From Paludibacteraceae bacterium (lineage in GTDB: Bacteria > Bacteroidota > Bacteroidia > Bacteroidales > Paludibacteraceae): 64,000 nucleotides of DNA. The notes beneath the pieces were generated by a model that worked only from the letters and a program-made list of their open reading frames with translations, was not told where the DNA came from and did no database searches. The stretch covers positions 28,166-92,165 of the forward strand of contig JAEDGZ010000004.1 in assembly GCA_016297215.1 (NCBI GenBank), written 5' to 3'. The position numbers and the translations under genes were made by a program. Shown here piece by piece: positions 60,751 through 64,000 of this stretch. Numbering within the stretch: position 1 is the stretch's first letter; every line of letters begins with the position of its first letter.

Positions 60751-61749
60751 ATGCAAAAGTTAATTGTATCTCCGGCACCGCATGTACACAACAACGATAG
60801 TGTTCGGAAAAATATGCTCCTTGTGATACTGGCTCTGCTGCCGGCATACGTGATGTCGGTCATTGAGTTCGGTTGGGGCGCTTTGATTACTGCGGCAATC
60901 AGCGTGGCAGCCTGCGTGCTGTTCGAGTGGCTGATTACGAAGTTCCTGCTCCGCGAGACTCCTATGATTGGAGACTTCTCCGCTGTATTGACAGGTCTGC
61001 TGCTGGCATTCAACCTGCCGAGCAACCTGCCTTGGTGGATAGTGCTGATTGGCGCATTGGTAGCCATTGGCGTTGGTAAGATGTCGTTCGGCGGGCTGGG
61101 GCAGAACCCCTTCAACCCCGCGCTGGTCGGACGTGTCTTCCTGCTTATCTCTTTCCCTGTTCAGATGACCACTTGGCCTCGCCCGCTGGGCTTCGCAGGC
61201 AGTTATGTGGACGCAGAGACGGGTGCCACCCCGCTGGCATTGCTCAAGCAGGCAGTGAAGGCAGGCGACGCCTCTGTAGTGAGCCAATTGCCCGACCTCT
61301 GGGATGCCTTCCTCGGCGTGATGGGCGGCTCGCTCGGTGAGGTCAGCGCATTGCTCCTGCTCATCGGCGGACTCTTCCTTATTATCACGCGCGTGATAAC
61401 ATGGCATATCCCCGTCAGCATCTTGGCTACTGTAACGCTGTTCGCTGCCGTTACCGGCTGGTGCGGTGCACTGCCCGAAGGGCTCACCACAAGCCAATAC
61501 ATTGCGATGACGCTCTGTACAGGTGGTATCATGCTCGGCGCATTCTTCATGGCGACAGACTATGTTACCTCGCCGATGACAGCATGGGGAAAAATCATCT
61601 TCGGTGTGGGCATCGGTGTGATTGTGATGGTGATTCGTACATGGGGCGCTTACCCCGAAGGTATGTCGTTTGCCATTCTGATTATGAACGCTTGCGTTCC
61701 GTTGTTGAACCATATTCGCCCGAAACGCTTCGGCGAGAAAAAGAAATAA
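60751..61749 (+). CDS. rnfD: Rnf complex subunit RnfD
   Basis: Integral-membrane subunit of 332 residues with about nine membrane segments and a covalently bound FMN expected at the Thr of TGATPLALL (motif S/T-G-A-T). GKMSFGGLGQNPFNPALVGRVFLLISFP is the signature region. It carries ions with RnfG. The gap from rnfC (141 bp) contains GGATAAA 7-mers and the GACCGCTTCGCTAAAAA word. Confidence 0.96.
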   Translation: MQKLIVSPAPHVHNNDSVRKNMLLVILALLPAYVMSVIEFGWGALITAAISVAACVLFEWLITKFLLRETPMIGDFSAVLTGLLLAFNLPSNLPWWIVLIGALVAIGVGKMSFGGLGQNPFNPALVGRVFLLISFPVQMTTWPRPLGFAGSYVDAETGATPLALLKQAVKAGDASVVSQLPDLWDAFLGVMGGSLGEVSALLLLIGGLFLIITRVITWHIPVSILATVTLFAAVTGWCGALPEGLTTSQYIAMTLCTGGIMLGAFFMATDYVTSPMTAWGKIIFGVGIGVIVMVIRTWGAYPEGMSFAILIMNACVPLLNHIRPKRFGEKKK

Positions 61750-61762
61750 GGAGGATACAACT

Positions 61763-62554
61763 ATGGCAAAGTTAAAGAGTACACTTTTGAATATGATACT
61801 GTCGCTGACTTGCATTGCGTTGGTGGCAGCAGCGCTGTTGTCGGGTGTTTATCTGCTGACGCAGGAGAACATCGAGGCGCAGAAAACAGCAAAGCAGTTG
61901 GAAGCCATCAGTGCCGTTCTTCCTACGCACGAGCGTATAGCCGACCCTGAGACCGTGCAGGGACTGGTTGTACACAAGGCCTACACGGGCGATACCTTCG
62001 TGGGGGCAGCCGTAGAGACTGAGTCAAACGGCTTCGGCGGCAAAATCCGCCTGATGGTAGGCTTCGACAACGACAGCCACATCACCGGCTATGAGGTGCT
62101 GGAGCAGGTGGAGACCCCCGGCTTGGGTACGCATATCGTAGAGTGGTTCAAGAATGCCAACAAGGCAGGACAGAACATCATCGGGCGTAAGGCAACGGGC
62201 GCGATGACTGTGAGCAAAGACGGCGGCGACGTGGACGCTATCACGGCAGCCACCATCTCCAGCCGCGCTTTCTTGGAGGCAGTAAACAAAGCCTACGAGG
62301 CTTATACCGAGGGCGAAGTAGAAGCAGCGTCCGGCGCCAGCCAACAGGCAGCGCCGAAAGTGTCGGAAGACACTGGGGACGCAGGCGTCTCGCCTGCGGT
62401 GGCAGCAGAGCAGAACCCCGAGCAGCAGGCCACCTGCGAGTGCGGCAAGCCCATCGAAGAGTGCTGCAAGACTAAGGGCACACCCTGCGAAGGCAACTGC
62501 GGCAAGTGCAAGCACGATGGTGAGCACCAATGCAAACACAACTGCAAGAAGTAA
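61763..62554 (+). CDS. rnfG: Rnf complex subunit RnfG with Cys-rich tail
   Basis: FMN-binding subunit of 263 residues, one N-terminal membrane helix (about 10-32) and a periplasmic FMN domain. The flavin is expected on Thr164 of DAITAATISSRA (usually SGAT). After residue about 190 the sequence leaves the family: a type A palindrome product TGDAGVSPAVAA (204-215), then a tail of about 39 residues with nine Cys (225, 227, 234, 235, 242, 246, 249, 257, 261) in CxC, CC and CxxC patterns plus His, which looks metal-binding. Typical RnfG ends near residue 190-210. The tail would be periplasmic. Confidence 0.95.
   Translation: MAKLKSTLLNMILSLTCIALVAAALLSGVYLLTQENIEAQKTAKQLEAISAVLPTHERIADPETVQGLVVHKAYTGDTFVGAAVETESNGFGGKIRLMVGFDNDSHITGYEVLEQVETPGLGTHIVEWFKNANKAGQNIIGRKATGAMTVSKDGGDVDAITAATISSRAFLEAVNKAYEAYTEGEVEAASGASQQAAPKVSEDTGDAGVSPAVAAEQNPEQQATCECGKPIEECCKTKGTPCEGNCGKCKHDGEHQCKHNCKK
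62373..62400. repeat. type A palindrome in frame in rnfG
   Basis: GGGGACGCAGGCG-TCT-CGCCTGCGGT, read as GDAGVSPAV; it joins the FMN domain to the Cys-rich tail. Confidence 0.9.
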
Positions 62555-62678
62555 ATGAGGACTAAAGACCGCTACGCTAAAAGATAAAGGATTAAAGACG
62601 TATTACCTTCTACTATGAAACTCTTTATCTTTCACCAAGCGAAGCCCTCATAATTCATAATTCATAATTAAATAGACT

Positions 62679-63263
62679 ATGAATAAGGCATTAAAAACAC
62701 TAACCAATGGCATTCTGCGCGAGAACCCTACTTTCGCTCTCGTGCTGGGTATGTGCCCCACGCTGGCCACTACCACCTCTGCCATCAACGGTATGTCGAT
62801 GGGTCTTGCCACCACGGCGGTGCTCATCTGCTCGAATATCGTTATCTCTCTCCTAAAGAACCTGATTCCCGATAAGGTGCGTATCCCTGCTTTCATCGTG
62901 GTGATTGCATCGTTCGTAACCATGGTGCAACTGCTCGTGCAGGCATATCTGCCCGCTATCTACGACGCACTCGGCTTGTTCATCCCGCTGATTGTGGTGA
63001 ACTGTATCGTGCTGGGTCGCGCAGAGGCGTTTGCTGCGAAGAACAACGTAGGCCTCTCTGCATTGGACGGCATCGGCATGGGTCTCGGCTTCACGCTGGC
63101 GCTGACCATCCTCGGCGCTATCCGCGAACTGCTGGGCACGGGCAAGATTTTCGATTTTGCTATCTTCCCCGAGAACTACGGCATGCTCGTCTTCGTCCTC
63201 GCCCCCGGCGCCTTCATCGCACTGGCATACGTAATGGCATTAGTTAACAAACTGAAAAAATGA
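62679..63263 (+). CDS. rnfE: Rnf complex subunit RnfE
   Basis: Membrane subunit of 194 residues with six membrane segments; PTFALVLGMCPTLATTTSAINGMSMGLATTAVLI and the internal NCIVLGRAEAFAAKNNVG (conserved Cys/Asn) are typical. With RnfA it forms the antiparallel pair of homologous halves that hold a membrane Fe-S centre. The ATG is preceded by 7-mers and a GACCGCTACGCTAAAA word. Confidence 0.96.
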   Translation: MNKALKTLTNGILRENPTFALVLGMCPTLATTTSAINGMSMGLATTAVLICSNIVISLLKNLIPDKVRIPAFIVVIASFVTMVQLLVQAYLPAIYDALGLFIPLIVVNCIVLGRAEAFAAKNNVGLSALDGIGMGLGFTLALTILGAIRELLGTGKIFDFAIFPENYGMLVFVLAPGAFIALAYVMALVNKLKK

Positions 63264-63298
63264 AATGACTGCGCTTCGCGCTGAACGACCGATACACC

Positions 63299-63322
63299 GG
63301 GGACGCGGGCGTCTCGCCCGCG
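63299..63322. repeat. palindromic repeat, type A
   Basis: GGGGACGCGGGCG-TCT-CGCCCGCG between rnfE and rnfA, followed by ATAATTC 7-mers. Confidence 0.78.
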
Positions 63323-63396
63323 ATAAATAGTCGGACAACGAAGTGGTCAAAGAGCGAAGCCCTCATAATTCATAATTCATAATTCATAATTACCCT

Positions 63397-64000
63397 ATGG
63401 TTTACCTATTGATATTTATTAGCGCTATTCTTGTAAACAATGTAGTGCTGTCGCAGTTCTTGGGTATCTGCCCGTTCTTGGGTGTTAGTAAGAAGATTGA
63501 CACTGCGCTGGGTATGGGCGCTGCCGTTACCTTTGTCATGGCATTGGCTACCCTGCTGACCTACCTGCTGCAGATGTTGCTCAATCGCTTCGGCTTGGGC
63601 TTCCTGCAAACCATTGTCTTCATCCTTGTGATTGCGGCATTGGTGCAGATGATTGAGATTGTGCTCAAGAAAATCAGCCCCGCGCTGTATCAGGCGCTGG
63701 GTGTGTTCCTGCCCCTTATCACCACCAACTGCTGTATTCTCGGTGTGGCTATCATCGTGGCAACGCCCGAGATGTTGGCAAACAAACTCCCCGGAGGCGC
63801 TGACCCGAGCCTATGGACGGGTCTCTGGTATGCGGTATGCACCGCCCTCGGCTTCGCCCTCGCCCTCGTCTTGTTCGCAGGTATCCGCGAGCAGTTGTCG
63901 ATGAACAAAGTGCCGAAAGCAATGGAAGGCACGCCCATCGCACTCCTCACCGCAGGCTTGCTCGCCATGGCGTTCATGGGCTTCAGCGGAGTGGTAGGAT
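63397..64000 (+). CDS. rnfA: Rnf complex subunit RnfA, 5' part
   Basis: Starts at the ATG at 63397 with MVYLLIFISAILVNNVVLSQ, then FLGICPFLGVSKKIDTALGMG and PLITTNCCILG, the RnfA hallmarks (the conserved cysteines that ligate the membrane cluster with RnfE). About 201 residues are visible; the last few lie beyond the right edge. It closes the rseC-rnfBCDGEA order. Confidence 0.95.
   Translation, partial: MVYLLIFISAILVNNVVLSQFLGICPFLGVSKKIDTALGMGAAVTFVMALATLLTYLLQMLLNRFGLGFLQTIVFILVIAALVQMIEIVLKKISPALYQALGVFLPLITTNCCILGVAIIVATPEMLANKLPGGADPSLWTGLWYAVCTALGFALALVLFAGIREQLSMNKVPKAMEGTPIALLTAGLLAMAFMGFSGVVG

Overview
The window is chromosomal DNA of a member of the Bacteroidales (phylum Bacteroidota), probably an uncultured gut-type organism. 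The evidence is: promoters of the Bacteroidota house-keeping form TTG-N20-TAnnTTTG upstream of many genes; a GldB-type lipoprotein; BspA-like leucine-rich-repeat surface proteins; a Tgt without its zinc cysteines; type B ribosomal protein L31; Rnf in the order RseC-B-C-D-G-E-A; and an HU-LysM fusion. No phage, IS element, integrase, CRISPR array or plasmid gene was seen. Coding is dense and GC-rich, and the spacers are unusually rich in short repeats.

Layout. 1-3.6 kb (minus): sufS (partial), a GldB-like lipoprotein, obg, adk and an HU gene. 3.9-7.7 kb (plus): rhomboid protease, panD, tgt and an LptF/LptG-like permease. 7.8-8.2 kb: a promoter, about 310 nt of strongly structured RNA and a terminator, with no matching family recognised. 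8.4-13.2 kb (plus): LRR surface protein, M3 peptidase lipoprotein and a membrane protein. 13.2-18.4 kb (minus): HhH protein, xseA, a ComEC-like channel, rpe and prmA. 18.7-25.2 kb (minus): fabI, fabG, fabZ, fabF, an acyl-CoA ligase and an AraC regulator, a fatty-acid block. 25.8-30.9 kb (minus): an SDR enzyme, mdh, a RluA-type pseudouridine synthase, pnuC, L31B and L9-S18-S6. 31.2 kb: tRNA-Arg(CCU). 31.3-35.0 kb (minus): rlmN, an MscS channel and an MFS sugar transporter. 35.7-43.8 kb (plus): recQ, rimO, HU, HU-TM-LysM and uvrA. 43.9-54.1 kb (plus): surface-glycan genes (CapD-like dehydratase, ABC-F ATPase, deacetylase-like protein, GT4, HAD, a possible UbiA-like protein, PL9-like protein). 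54.2-57.3 kb: a CyuA-family enzyme and a second LRR protein. 57.4 kb: a stand-alone small RNA of about 70 nt. 57.9-64.0 kb: rseC and rnfBCDGE plus a partial rnfA, the Na+/H+-translocating ferredoxin:NAD+ oxidoreductase.

The most unusual property is the repeat system. Two related palindromes sharing the stem GCAGGCG/CGCCTGC are scattered between genes and also lie in frame inside at least six protein genes (LptF-like, acyl-CoA ligase, PnuC, RlmN, RnfB, RnfG), where they encode peptides such as GDAGVSPA. In addition, spacers are built from degenerate tandem units of exactly 7, 9 or 11 bp. The same 7- and 9-bp units also occur inside obg, rlmN, pnuC, the deacetylase-like gene and the ABC-F gene. 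This resembles the Rickettsia palindromic elements in principle but differs in sequence and in having the fixed-period arrays.
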